Counted from the stretch's first letter, positions 54,718 to 63,817 are shown. The stretch is 64,000 nt of DNA from RPQJ01 sp963778185 (GCA_963778185.1 CAVZTF010000004.1:434001-498000), one strand, 5' to 3'. A program made the numbers and translations. The notes: a model not told the origin generated them from the letters alone.

Positions 54718-55071
54718 CTAGCGGCGAATCTGTGCGAGTTCGTCCGTGTCGAGCCAAATGCCACCACACTCCGGGCACTCGTCTATCTCGACGGGAACTC
54801 CGATGGAGAACTGGCGGCGCAGCATCACGGCGTCAGGATGGTGCGGACAAGTCAGCCGAATCGAGTGGTCGATTAGCGGTGGGGGGAACTGATTGAGGTG
54901 GGCTACGAGCGCGTCGCCGAACACGCTTTTCGGATCCTGAAGCCGGGCGATTTCGATTCTATCGAGCCACAGGCCGCCACAATCTTCACACACGTCGGTG
55001 TCGATGCCACCGATCCGGAGCCGGGTAAGCGGCAGCGACGAGCGCGGGCATTGCAGTTGTCGAGGTGCCAT
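54718..55071 (-). CDS. zf-TFIIB-type zinc-ribbon protein with degenerate first knuckles
   Basis: Protein of 117 residues containing two zf-TFIIB half-ribbons. Second knuckles are intact in both: C-E-D-C-G-G-L-W-L-D (about 28-37) and C-P-E-C-G-G-I-W-L-D (about 98-107). The first knuckles, normally C-P-x-C, read C-P-R-S and C-P-H-H, so each has lost one cysteine; His may replace it in the second. The function of such proteins is unknown. It faces the tRNA genes and starts the accessory region that runs to fabB. Confidence 0.7.
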   Translation of the reverse strand: MAPRQLQCPRSSLPLTRLRIGGIDTDVCEDCGGLWLDRIEIARLQDPKSVFGDALVAHLNQFPPPLIDHSIRLTCPHHPDAVMLRRQFSIGVPVEIDECPECGGIWLDTDELAQIRR

Positions 55072-55496
55072 GTTGCCGAGATCCAGGCGCTGGGTGTGAC
55101 TTGCGGCTAAGGCACTTCAGCATGAGAACAATGCGGTGTCGAGCCGCGATCGACAGCTTCACGATCGCAGGGCTGTCTGCCTCGCGTCGATAGCAGACAG
55201 GTGAGGTCGGCGGCAGGACGTTGCCGATTCCCATTTAAAGAGCGCAGCGGCAACGGCCCCAACGGGGCGTCGCACCACCGGAGCGACGGCGCAATCTCCA
55301 CGGGTGCCCCGAGCACGTTTCGCATTGGGTCGCTGGCGCATTGCGTGCAGCAGGCTCCGTGCCGAGACACGATCCGGCGTCCGGACAGTTCTCCGCGTCG
55401 TCATGGGGTCAAGCTGGCGAGATCCGCCGGATACGTGAAGCCAGCGAGGTCCGCAGCGCGTAGTATTCCTCGTTTCCACCGTTGAGGAACCAGGCG
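55072..55496. other. intergenic stretch without a recognisable gene
   Basis: A gap of 425 bases between the zinc-ribbon gene and the arylsulfatase. Short open frames on both strands lack family-like sequence and ribosome sites. Only the last bases look functional: a GAGGAA ribosome site about 8 bases before the sulfatase ATG at 55497. The rest may be decayed or transferred DNA; no repeat or tRNA copy is visible. Confidence 0.5.
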
Positions 55497-57857
55497 ATGA
55501 CCAGATCACGGATTGGTGCGGCGACCACTGGTTACGCCATCGCTTTGCTCGGGTCGCAGGCCCTCGCTGCGGCCCCGGCAGCCGTCGATCGCACGGTCCT
55601 GCCGATCCAGGAGCCGGCCCGACCCAGCTACAGGGAAATCGACGCGCGCAACGTCAAGGCGCCGCCGCGATTCGAGGTCAAGGCGCCGGATGGCGCCCCC
55701 AACGTCGTGATCGTGCTGATCGACGACATGGGCTTCGGCGTGCCGACGACGTTCGGAGGCCCGGTCGCAATGCCGACGCTCGACCAGCTTGCGCAGGACG
55801 GTCTGCGTTACAGCAATTTCCACACCACGGCGTTGTGCTCGCCGACCCGTGCGGCGCTGAAGTCCGGACGCAATCACCACACGGTGAACATGGCTTTCAT
55901 CACCGAGATGGCCACCGGCCTCCCAGGCGCCACCGGCCAGATTCCAAACGCCACCGCGCCGCTGGCCGAAACGCTGCGGCTCAATGGCTACGCCACCGCG
56001 GCATTCGGCAAGTGGCACGAGACCGCGGCCTGGGAAGCCAGCGTCGCAGGTCCCTTCGAACGCTGGCCGACGCACCAGGGCTTCGACAAGTTCTACGGCT
56101 TCCTTGGTGGCGAGACGAACCAGTGGGCGCCGTTCCTGTATGACGGGACGGCCGTGGTTGAATTGCCCCACGACCCGAACTATCACTTCATGACCGACAT
56201 GACGGACAAGGCCGTGGCGTGGATCAAGTACCAGAAGGCGCTCACTCCGCAGAAGCCGTCGTTCGTCTACTTCGCACCGGGTGCAACGCATGCGCCCCAC
56301 CACGTGCCGAAGGAATGGATCGCACGCTGGAAAGGCAAGTTCGACCAGGGTTGGGACAAGATGCGCGAGGAAACACTGGCCCGCCAGATCAAGATGGGTA
56401 TCGTCCCGCCGGGCACCAGGCTCGCACCGAAGCCGCCAGCCATCCGCGACTGGAACACTCTCTCCGCCGACGAAAAGCGGCTGTTCACGCGCCAGGCCGA
56501 GGTATTCGCCGCGTTCGTGGAATACACCGACCACGAGATCGGCCGCATGCTCAAGGCGTTCGACGACGTCGGCCAGGCCGACAACACGCTCGTCGTCTAC
56601 ATCGCTGGCGACAATGGCACCAGCGGCGAAGGCGGACAGAGCGGCATGTTCAACGAGTACACGTACTTCAACGGCGTGCAGGAGACGGTCGCGCAGATGC
56701 TGCCGAAGATCGAGCAGTGGGGCGGGCCGGAGACCTATCCGCACATGGCGTCCGGCTGGGCGGTCGGATTCGACGCGCCCTTCGGCTGGATGAAGCAGGT
56801 GCCGTCGGATTTCGGCGGCACGCGCAACGGCATGGTCATGTCCTGGCCAAAGGGCATCAAGGCGCAGAACGGGATTCGCCCCCAGTTCAGCCACGTGATC
56901 GACGTCGCACCGACCATCCTCGAGGCCATCGGTCTGCCGGAACCAAAGGTGGTCAACGGCACGCCGCAGATCCCGATGGAAGGAACGAGTCTCGCCTATA
57001 CGTTCGACGATCCCACGGCGAAGGAGCGCCACACGACGCAGTACTTCGAGATCGCCGGTAACCGTGCGATCTACCAGGACGGCTGGTTCGCCCGCACGAT
57101 CCACAGGGCGCCCTGGGAAGCGAAGCCGCGCCGCACGCTGCAGGACGACTCTGCCTGGCAGTTGTATGACGTGCGCTCGGACTTCAGCCTCGCGAACGAC
57201 CTTGCGGCGAAGAACCCGCAGAAACTGTCGGAACTGAAGGCTGTGTACCTGCAGGAGGCCGGGAAATACCACGTGCTGCCAATGGACGACCGCGTCTTCG
57301 AGCGCATGGACGGCGCGGCGGTTGGCCGCCCCGACCTCATGGCCGGCCGTACGTCGCTGACGCTGGCCGAAGGCATGACCGGCATGATGGAAGGCGTGTT
57401 CATCAACGTGAAGAACCGCTCCAGCGCCATCACGGCGGAACTCGAAGTGCCGCAGGGCGTGGCCAACGGCACGATCCTCGCCCAGGGCGGACGCTTCGGC
57501 GGGTGGTCGCTCTACGTCAAGGACGGCGTGCCTGCGTACAGCTACAACTTCCTCGGCATGCGGCAGGCCAGCATCGTGGCGGGCAAGCCGCTGGTTCCGG
57601 GCCGGACGACGGTCAAGTTCAACTTCGCCTACGACGGCGGTGGGCCGGGCAGGGGCGGCCTGGGCACGCTCTACGTCGATGGCGAGAAGGTCGCCGAGGG
57701 GCGGATCGAGAATACGCAGGCAGGCATGTTCTCGGCGGACGAGACCGCCGACGTCGGTATCGACCTCGGAACGCCCGTGGTCGAGTCGATCGGTTCCGAA
57801 GCCAAGTCGAAGTTCAACGGCCGCATCTCGAGGGTTACGGTCGATGTGACGAACTGA
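55497..57857 (+). CDS. secreted type I arylsulfatase
   Basis: Protein of 786 residues with a signal peptide (about 1-29, A-L-A). The sulfatase core (about 60-540) has I-D-D-M-G-F-G (metal), the formylglycine motif C-S-P-T-R-A-A-L-K-S-G-R near residue 115, H-A-P-H-H-V-P-K-E-W, and D-N-G-T-S-G-E-G-G (metal). A C-terminal region (about 620-786) is beta-rich with G-R-I-S-R-V-T-V-D-V. It cleaves sulfate esters in the periplasm once a maturase converts the Cys to formylglycine; no maturase gene is in the window. ATG at 55497 is preferred over TTG at 55482 because of the ribosome site. It stands alone after the tRNAs, suggesting acquired DNA. Confidence 0.92.
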   Translation: MTRSRIGAATTGYAIALLGSQALAAAPAAVDRTVLPIQEPARPSYREIDARNVKAPPRFEVKAPDGAPNVVIVLIDDMGFGVPTTFGGPVAMPTLDQLAQDGLRYSNFHTTALCSPTRAALKSGRNHHTVNMAFITEMATGLPGATGQIPNATAPLAETLRLNGYATAAFGKWHETAAWEASVAGPFERWPTHQGFDKFYGFLGGETNQWAPFLYDGTAVVELPHDPNYHFMTDMTDKAVAWIKYQKALTPQKPSFVYFAPGATHAPHHVPKEWIARWKGKFDQGWDKMREETLARQIKMGIVPPGTRLAPKPPAIRDWNTLSADEKRLFTRQAEVFAAFVEYTDHEIGRMLKAFDDVGQADNTLVVYIAGDNGTSGEGGQSGMFNEYTYFNGVQETVAQMLPKIEQWGGPETYPHMASGWAVGFDAPFGWMKQVPSDFGGTRNGMVMSWPKGIKAQNGIRPQFSHVIDVAPTILEAIGLPEPKVVNGTPQIPMEGTSLAYTFDDPTAKERHTTQYFEIAGNRAIYQDGWFARTIHRAPWEAKPRRTLQDDSAWQLYDVRSDFSLANDLAAKNPQKLSELKAVYLQEAGKYHVLPMDDRVFERMDGAAVGRPDLMAGRTSLTLAEGMTGMMEGVFINVKNRSSAITAELEVPQGVANGTILAQGGRFGGWSLYVKDGVPAYSYNFLGMRQASIVAGKPLVPGRTTVKFNFAYDGGGPGRGGLGTLYVDGEKVAEGRIENTQAGMFSADETADVGIDLGTPVVESIGSEAKSKFNGRISRVTVDVTN

Positions 57858-57983
57858 CGCCGATTCACACGGCTCAAGCCGTATGCGGCGAACGGACACG
57901 CGCGATCGAAGGACGAACGTGCGCTGCTCCGGAGCGCGACCGGCGGGACGGGATCGTTAGCGGACTACTATGACCGCAGCCCT

Positions 57984-58307
57984 GTGCCTGGAATTGTCCT
58001 CGGTGGCGCGCTGCACCGCGCATTCGACCCGGAACCCCTGGTCTGGCGGCTGTCGAATGCCGCCTTGGGATTGCTGGGCGTGGCCGCCGGTGCTGCATTC
58101 ATCGCCCGGTCACGCTTCGCGAGCGCGACGATCGGTCAACGTGTCTTGCTGGTCCTTGCCCGCCTGGCTGTCGGAGCACTCCTGCTCGCCGCGGCTGGCA
58201 TCCTCAGGCAATACGAGTTGATTTTCATCATCGGGCTCATTCTCGCGCTGGCAGTAGCAGCCCATAACTTCTTGCTGCTGCTCGTCATCGCCAGAGGCGC
58301 CGAATAA
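57984..58307 (+). CDS. small hypothetical membrane protein
   Basis: A GTG-started frame of 107 residues with two or three hydrophobic segments (L-G-L-L-G-V-A-A-G-A-A-F-I-A, V-G-A-L-L-L-A-A-A-G-I-L, F-I-I-G-L-I-L-A-L-A-V-A). No family is recognised. The start is uncertain and no strong ribosome site is seen, so it could be a non-coding stretch; the clear alternation of TM segments favours a gene. Confidence 0.45.
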   Translation: MPGIVLGGALHRAFDPEPLVWRLSNAALGLLGVAAGAAFIARSRFASATIGQRVLLVLARLAVGALLLAAAGILRQYELIFIIGLILALAVAAHNFLLLLVIARGAE

Positions 58308-58428
58308 CAAGCGTCTGCGGCCGAGCCGCGATCCATCACATGGCGAGGGCACTGGGGGGCCGTGATTCCAATGGCCCGCGAGCGCTTGAGTTCAGTGGCC
58401 GCCGGATGCGTTTCGCTGGAACAAACGT

Positions 58429-58666
58429 TCAGGCCTCCTTCCTCCGCGCACCATTGTTCCCTTGCCTCACACGAGCGCCTATCTGGATGCTCAACCACGC
58501 CATCGGGAGGTAAGCGGCCAGCAGGTCAAGTGCGATGAACCAGGCAGGGGCGGGAATCATGAAACTTGCCGAGTGACGGGCCAAGAGTGATGAGCGCCAT
58601 GTTGACGCCTCCGCCGATGGCGATTCCCGCGAGGACGGCAAGCACGTTGCGCAGCAGGTTGGGCAT
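58429..58666 (-). pseudogene. decayed conserved membrane protein (internal deletion plus frameshift)
   Basis: From ATG at 58666, with a good AGGAGA ribosome site, the first frame reads M-P-N-L-L-R-N-V-L-A-V-L-A-G-I-A-I-G-G-G-V-N-M-A-L-I-T-L-G-P, the start of a known small membrane-protein type. A second frame then gives the same type's end: S-F-M-I-P-A-P-A-W-F-I-A-L-D-L-L-A-A-Y-L-P-M-A-W-L. The middle (roughly 60-70 residues, including two TM segments in relatives) is missing and the frame changes at the join near 58570. The protein is therefore broken. Confidence 0.65.
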
Positions 58667-58836
58667 GGGGGGACTCTCCTGGAGGCCCGACGCCTGGGTT
58701 TAGCCGTTGGCCGGACTGGACCACCGGACGGCAATCGCGTCAGTTGGCTTGGGCCATACCGGTGTCGGAGCGGTGAGCGTCCTCCTTTCGCCTGCCCGAT
58801 GGCGGCGACTCGCGACATGCCAGCACGAGGCACCGC

Positions 58837-60054
58837 TCAACCTTGGAAACGCTCGAAGACAAGCGTGGCGTTTGCGCCACCGAAACCGAAACTGTTGGAC
58901 ATGATGGCGCCCAGAGGCACGCCGTCGCGCCGCTCGCGGACGATGTCCATGCCTTCTGCAGCCGCATCCAGTTGCTCGATGTTGGCGGAAGCGCAGATGA
59001 AGTCGTGCTGCATCATCAGCAGCGAGTAGATGGCCTCGTTGACGCCAGCCGCGCCGAGGGCGTGGCCCGTCAGCGATTTCGTGGAACTGATCGGCGGCGT
59101 CTTCGCGCCGAAGACTTCCTTGATGGCCTCCAGTTCCCTGGCGTCCCCGAGCGGCGTGCTGGTACCGTGCGTATTGAGGTAGTCGATGGGGCGGCTGACG
59201 TGCTGCAGCGCCATCCGCATGCAGCGGACAGCGCCTTCCCCGGAGGGCTGAACCATGTCCGCACCGTCGGAGGTCGCGCCATAGCCGACGAGCTCGCAGA
59301 GTATCCTTGCGGAGCGCGCCCTTGCGTGCTCGAGATCCTCGAGCACCAGGATGCCCGCGCCGCCGGAAATGACGAAGCCGTCGCGGTTCGCGTCGTAGGC
59401 TCGCGACGCTTTCTCCGGCGTATCGTTGTACCCGGAGGACAGCGCACCCATGCCGTCGAACATCACCGTCGTGCCCCAGTGCACTTCTTCCGCGCCGCCC
59501 GCGAACACCATGTCCTGCTTGCCCATCTGGATCAGTTCGGCGCCGTTTCCGATGCAGTGTGCGCTGGTGGCGCACGCCGAACTGATCGTGTAACTGACCC
59601 CCTTGATCTTGAGCGCCGTGGCGAGGTTGGCGGCGATGGCGGAATTCATGCACCTGGTCACCATGTAGGGCCCCACCTTGCGCGGTCCCTTCTGGCGCGC
59701 GGTATCGGCGCACCACACGACGTTCTCGGTCGATGCGCCGCCCGACCCGACGATCAGGCCGGTGCGCGGGTTGGAGACCTGGTCGTCGCCGAGCGCGGCG
59801 TCCGCGATCGCCTCGCGCAGCGCAAGGTAGTTGTATCCGGCACCGTCGCTCATGAAGCGCTTGAGCTTGCGGTCGATGAGCGTGTCGAGTTGCAGGTCGA
59901 TCGGGCCATGGACGTGGCTGCGAAAGCCCATGGTCCGATATTCCTCGCTGAAGCGGATGCCGGAACGCCCCTCGCGCAGGGAGGCCAGCACCTCCTGCCG
60001 GCCGGTGCCGATGCTGGAAACGATGCCCATGCCTGTGACGACTACACGACGCAT
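58837..60054 (-). CDS. fabB: beta-ketoacyl-ACP synthase I FabB
   Basis: Condensing enzyme of 405 residues. The catalytic triad is in place: Cys in S-S-A-C-A-T-S-A-H near residue 163, His in N-T-H-G-T-S-T-P-L-G-D near 300, and His in K-S-L-T-G-H-A-L-G-A-A-G near 335. FabB extends the cis-unsaturated intermediates made by FabA, so the pair defines unsaturated fatty-acid synthesis. It starts 12 bases after the fabA stop; the two form an operon. Confidence 0.95.
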   Translation of the reverse strand: MRRVVVTGMGIVSSIGTGRQEVLASLREGRSGIRFSEEYRTMGFRSHVHGPIDLQLDTLIDRKLKRFMSDGAGYNYLALREAIADAALGDDQVSNPRTGLIVGSGGASTENVVWCADTARQKGPRKVGPYMVTRCMNSAIAANLATALKIKGVSYTISSACATSAHCIGNGAELIQMGKQDMVFAGGAEEVHWGTTVMFDGMGALSSGYNDTPEKASRAYDANRDGFVISGGAGILVLEDLEHARARSARILCELVGYGATSDGADMVQPSGEGAVRCMRMALQHVSRPIDYLNTHGTSTPLGDARELEAIKEVFGAKTPPISSTKSLTGHALGAAGVNEAIYSLLMMQHDFICASANIEQLDAAAEGMDIVRERRDGVPLGAIMSNSFGFGGANATLVFERFQG

Positions 60055-60066
60055 CTGGAAACCCGC

Positions 60067-60579
60067 CTAGAATGAGTCGGTTGAGGTGAAAAGGCCGACC
60101 TTGAGGTCGGTGGCCGTGTAGATGCAGCGGCCATCGACGGCCAGCGTCGCGTCGGCGATGCCCATCCTGAGCCTGCGCAGGATCACGCGCTTGAGATCCA
60201 CGGTGTAGGTGACGAGCTTGTTCGTGGGCAGGACCTGCCCGGTGAACTTGACCTCGCCGACGCCGAGCGCGCGCCCACGCCCGAGACCACCCCGCCAGCA
60301 CAGAAAGAAGCCGATCAACTGCCACATGGCATCGAGGCCCAGGCAGCCCGGCATCACCGGATCCGAGTCGAAATGGCACTTGAAGAACCACTGGTCGGGC
60401 GTGATGTCGAGTTCGGCGACGACCTGGCCGAGGCCTTTCGGGCCGCCGTCGCCCGTGATGCTCGTGACCCGGTCGATCATCAGCATCGGCGGCATCGGCA
60501 ACCTTGCGCGGTCGGAACCGAACAGTTGACCGCTGCCGGCCAGCAGCAGTTCTTCGCGCGAATAGGCGTTCTTATTCAT
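60067..60579 (-). CDS. fabA: 3-hydroxydecanoyl-ACP dehydratase/isomerase FabA
   Basis: Hot-dog enzyme of 170 residues that dehydrates 3-hydroxydecanoyl-ACP and isomerises the product to cis-3-decenoyl-ACP. The catalytic His lies in K-C-H-F-D-S-D-P-V-M-P-G near residue 70 and the Asp in L-G-L-D-A-M-W-Q-L near 84. Length matches E. coli FabA (172). It is first of the fabA-fabB operon; a palindrome at 60669-60679 lies upstream. Confidence 0.96.
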   Translation of the reverse strand: MNKNAYSREELLLAGSGQLFGSDRARLPMPPMLMIDRVTSITGDGGPKGLGQVVAELDITPDQWFFKCHFDSDPVMPGCLGLDAMWQLIGFFLCWRGGLGRGRALGVGEVKFTGQVLPTNKLVTYTVDLKRVILRRLRMGIADATLAVDGRCIYTATDLKVGLFTSTDSF

Positions 60580-60668
60580 GGTTCCCCGATGTCCGGGCGG
60601 GACGCCGATCGGCTCCGACGGGCGACCCGGGCGAACGGGTCAGTCGGTCTAGCGTGCAGATTCTCGCT

Positions 60669-60679
60669 TTGACGGTCAA
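60669..60679. promoter_or_regulatory. palindrome upstream of fabA
   Basis: TTGAC-G-GTCAA, an 11-base perfect palindrome about 90 bases before fabA and about 94 bases before the divergent VTT gene. It has the look of a small operator and could serve a fatty-acid regulator, but it does not clearly match the FabR site as I know it. Function not shown. Confidence 0.3.
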
Positions 60680-60772
60680 GCTTCACGGCCGGGCACGTGC
60701 GGCCTCCCGGCAGCCCCGGTCCCAGGCCCCGCACGAGCCTTTCACACCCATGTACTGGCGCAAGTGATCTTC

Positions 60773-61429
60773 ATGAACGTCCACCATCGGCGCGCGGTCG
60801 TCGTTGCGCTGATCTGCACAACCCTGGCTCTCCTGGTGTCCGTCGACGCGGTCTACGAACACCTGCAGCGGGCATTGTCGGCCGCGGAGCCACTGATCGC
60901 CCGGCACCCTTTCATGGGTGCCATCGTCTTCGTGTTCCTCGCGGCCGTCTCGGCGATCCTCGCGTTCTTCTCGAGCGCGCTGCTGTTGCCCGCTGCTGTG
61001 TTCACGTGGGGCAACACGCTCACTCTCGGTCTGCTTTGGCTCGGTTGGCTGCTGGGCGGCATCGGCACCTATGCGCTGGGTCGCGGGTTGCGCAGGCCGC
61101 ACGAGGAGGCGCCAGCGACCTCGAGCCAGTTTGAATTCTACCGGCAGCGCGTAGCGGGTGAAGCCACGTTTGCTGTGGTCCTGCTGCTCTGCCTCGCGCT
61201 GCCATCGGAGGTTCCCGGATACCTGTGCGGGTATCTGGGCGTGCGTTTCCGCACCTACTTTGCGGCGTTGGCCTTGGCGGAATTGCCTTACGCCGGCGGC
61301 GCCGTGCTGCTCGCCGATGGCGTAGTCAATCGCCACGTCGGCTGGCTGGTGGCGTTCGGCCTGCTCGGCGCCGCGCTCAGTCTGTATGCCCTGCGGGCAC
61401 TGCACAGGCGGCTCGACCGGCCATCGTGA
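60773..61429 (+). CDS. VTT/DedA-like (TVP38-type) membrane protein
   Basis: Membrane protein of 218 residues with about six hydrophobic segments. The middle resembles the VTT (SNARE-associated) domain: F-S-S-A-L-L-L-P-A-A-V-F-T-W-G-N-T-L-T-L-G, G-G-I-G-T-Y-A-L-G-R-G-L, then L-P-S-E-V-P-G-Y-L-C-G-Y-L-G-V-R-F. VTT proteins act in lipid scrambling or transport; the exact role is unknown here. ATG at 60773 is preferred over GTG at 60764. It diverges from fabA. Confidence 0.75.
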   Translation: MNVHHRRAVVVALICTTLALLVSVDAVYEHLQRALSAAEPLIARHPFMGAIVFVFLAAVSAILAFFSSALLLPAAVFTWGNTLTLGLLWLGWLLGGIGTYALGRGLRRPHEEAPATSSQFEFYRQRVAGEATFAVVLLLCLALPSEVPGYLCGYLGVRFRTYFAALALAELPYAGGAVLLADGVVNRHVGWLVAFGLLGAALSLYALRALHRRLDRPS

Positions 61430-61435
61430 CGGACG

Positions 61436-62977
61436 CTACGGCGCCAGGACCGCTGCCAGGTTCGCCGGAGTCGCCGGCTTGTCCTTGATCAACCTGCGCA
61501 GGAAGGGGATGAGCAGGACCAGCACGATGCCCACCGCAGTGCTGCCCCACCCCAGCCCGGCGAACAGCGTCGAATAGACCGGGTTGCTTGCCGCGGCCGT
61601 GGTACCCGTCGGTTCCGGAATCATCCCCGAGAAGTCGCCGGCGAACAGCGAGGCGAGGCCGGTGACGAGCATCCAGCTGCCCATCATGATTCCCTGGTAT
61701 TCCCGCGGCGCCAGCTTGCCGATCATTGCGTAGCCGATCGGCGAGATCAGCAACTCGCCGACGCTCTGCAGCAGGTAGCTGAGGAACAACCAGAAGAACG
61801 CGGACCGGCCCGCTTCGTCGGCCAGGGATATTCCGACCGGCAGCGCCAGGAAGCCGAGGCCCATCAGGATCAGCGAGACGGCGAACTGCTGTGGAATGTC
61901 GATCTTCCAGCCACGCGCCCGCAGCTTGCTGAACAGCGCCGCCAGCAGCGGCCCGCCCACCACGATCGAGACCGTGTTGATGTTCTGCACCCACTGCGGC
62001 GCAATCTCGATGCCCCAGACGTGCAGATTGACGTTGTTGACGGCGAACAGCTGCAGGCCATTCGGTGCCATCTGGTACAGGGACCAGAAAACGAGCGAAC
62101 CCAGCCCGAGGACGAGGTAGGCCCACATGTTGTTCTTCTCGCGCGGGTCGCGATGCTTCACCGTCAGGTAGACCAGCACGCCGGCCACCACGGCGCTCAG
62201 TGTCTTGAGGAGGGCCCCGGTCGGTCCGGTGTGCTGCAGCAGGATCCAGATGACCGGCGGGATTCCGAGCAGGATCGCCACGCCGGCGGCGAACCGGGCC
62301 TTTAACTGGCCGGGCGTCGCATCCAGCAGCGTCGTGTTCAGGTCCGCCAGGACCCTCCAGTTGACGACCGCCAGCACGATCGCCATGCAACCGCCGGTCG
62401 TCGCGAACAGGAACAGACGCGTGTAGTCTTCCGCCAGCTGGTAGTGGCCGGCCACCGCGAAGCCGACGAAGAATCCGAGGTTCATGCCGGCGTAGTTCCA
62501 CAGGAAAGCGCTTTCCCGGCGGAGGTCCTCGGGCGCGAAGCGCTGCGTGAGCATCATGTTGATGCAGGTGACGTTCAGGCCGCTGCCGGTCAGGAAGAAC
62601 GCCAGGCCCCAGTACATCGCGCCCGTCGAGCCGATGGAGATGCAGGCGCACCCGAGCACCTGCAAGGCCATGCCGCCGACGAACAGGTTCCGGTTGCTGA
62701 GGAAGCGCCCGCCGAGGTAGCCGCCAAACAGGTGCAGTCCGTAGTTGAAGGCGCCGAACAGGCCCATGGTCGCCGACGCCTCCCGGGCGGAGAAGTGCAG
62801 GTGCCGGGTCGCGTACAGCACCAGCGTCGAGTACAGCACCGCGAAGCCCAGGGTGGCGAATATCTGGATGAAGAACAGCGCGGCCGTGCCGTCCGGGACC
62901 TTCGTCAGCTGGTGCTTCAGGGACGGCAAATCACTCCCCCGCGAATTCGAAGTGCCTGGCGAAACAGCGGCGATCAT
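61436..62977 (-). CDS. POT-family proton-dependent oligopeptide transporter
   Basis: Carrier of 513 residues with 12-14 TM segments. It shows F-G-A-F-N-Y-G-L-H-L-F-G-G-Y-L-G-G-R near TM2, G-S-G-L-N-V-T-C-I-N near TM4, the F-W-S-L-Y-Q-M-A segment, and F-L-S-Y-L-L-Q-S-V-G-E-L-L-I-S-P-I-G-Y near TM10, as in POT/PTR peptide carriers (DtpA/DtpB). The usual E-x-x-E-R motif of TM1 is not evident (F-F-I-Q-I-F-A-T-L-G-F appears instead), so coupling or substrate may differ from E. coli Dtp proteins. It ends 6 bases from the convergent VTT gene. Confidence 0.88.
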   Translation of the reverse strand: MIAAVSPGTSNSRGSDLPSLKHQLTKVPDGTAALFFIQIFATLGFAVLYSTLVLYATRHLHFSAREASATMGLFGAFNYGLHLFGGYLGGRFLSNRNLFVGGMALQVLGCACISIGSTGAMYWGLAFFLTGSGLNVTCINMMLTQRFAPEDLRRESAFLWNYAGMNLGFFVGFAVAGHYQLAEDYTRLFLFATTGGCMAIVLAVVNWRVLADLNTTLLDATPGQLKARFAAGVAILLGIPPVIWILLQHTGPTGALLKTLSAVVAGVLVYLTVKHRDPREKNNMWAYLVLGLGSLVFWSLYQMAPNGLQLFAVNNVNLHVWGIEIAPQWVQNINTVSIVVGGPLLAALFSKLRARGWKIDIPQQFAVSLILMGLGFLALPVGISLADEAGRSAFFWLFLSYLLQSVGELLISPIGYAMIGKLAPREYQGIMMGSWMLVTGLASLFAGDFSGMIPEPTGTTAAASNPVYSTLFAGLGWGSTAVGIVLVLLIPFLRRLIKDKPATPANLAAVLAP

Positions 62978-63085
62978 AGCGCGGCGCCCCCGCCCCGCGG
63001 TACGTACGGTAGACTGCCTTGGTCGTATGGCCGGGCGGGCACCCAGCGCACACGCCTTTGATACACCTCAACACAGGAACCAGCA

Positions 63086-63769
63086 GTGCATACCAGAGCC
63101 GTCAGTAGCCAGCATGTCCGGACGGCGGCCGCCGGGTCGTTGCTTTGCCTGATAGGAACCGCGTTGCTTGCTGGGTGCGCCCAGCAGGCCAGCGTAAAGG
63201 GCGCGTGGCAGGACGGGGCGCCGCATGAACAGTCGTTCAAGAGGGTGCTGGTCGTCGGCGTCACCCCGCACCTCAACCAGCGCTGCAGTTTCGAATTCTT
63301 CATGGCATCGCAACTGAAGAGCGAGTCGGTGACGGCCATTCGCAGTTGCGACGCGGTCGCGCAAAAAGAACCGTTGAGCCTCGAGAGCATCGAGCAGGCG
63401 GTCGCATCCGTCCAGGCCGATGCCGTGCTGTCGACCCTTCTCGTATCCAAGGAGTTCGGAACGAAGGAAGGCGGCAGCCGGGAAACACGAGGCAGCGCGG
63501 TGTACAAGGCGACGGACGCCGGGTACGCGACAGGGTACTACGGTGCATACGGCGTGCCGGTCATCTACGGTGAGTTCACCACGGCGGCCGCCATGACGAT
63601 TGCCGATCGCGAGGCCCGCGTCGCATCGCGGTTCTACGCAACGCGGGACAAGACCCTGATCTACACGCTGGATACGCAGGTTCGCGACAGCGAGTCGACC
63701 GATGCCGCTCTGCACGACATTGCGGCCGCGATCGCCAATCAGCTGCGCCGGGACGGGCTGACACGGTAG
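63086..63769 (+). CDS. hypothetical lipoprotein, 227 residues
   Basis: Signal peptide with lipobox L-L-A-G-C (Cys near 31). The mature part begins with a beta-alpha start (F-K-R-V-L-V-V-G-V-T-P), has two Cys (R-C-S-F-E and S-C-D-A-V) and a Gly/Tyr-rich stretch (G-Y-A-T-G-Y-Y-G-A-Y-G-V-P). It ends in a helix (A-L-H-D-I-A-A-A-I-A-N-Q-L-R-R-D-G). The plan is similar to DUF4136-type lipoproteins but I cannot confirm the family. The start is GTG at 63086. It is followed by another lipoprotein gene on the same strand. Confidence 0.65.
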   Translation: MHTRAVSSQHVRTAAAGSLLCLIGTALLAGCAQQASVKGAWQDGAPHEQSFKRVLVVGVTPHLNQRCSFEFFMASQLKSESVTAIRSCDAVAQKEPLSLESIEQAVASVQADAVLSTLLVSKEFGTKEGGSRETRGSAVYKATDAGYATGYYGAYGVPVIYGEFTTAAAMTIADREARVASRFYATRDKTLIYTLDTQVRDSESTDAALHDIAAAIANQLRRDGLTR

Positions 63770-63817
63770 CGTTGAATCGTCAACTTCACGAAAAGACAGG
63801 CAAATGGGAGACGACTC

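Noticed and set aside
54405..54767. A minus-strand open frame of 120 residues with a G-E-I-R-T-P-D-L-L-V-R-S-Q-T-L-Y-P-T-E-L-R-A-R-I stretch
   Set aside because: It is the antisense of the two tRNA genes; this sequence is a known false protein arising from reverse-strand translation of tRNAs.
55159..55509. Minus-strand frame of 116 residues in the gap before the sulfatase
   Set aside because: No recognisable motif and no ribosome site, and it overlaps the sulfatase start; likely non-coding.
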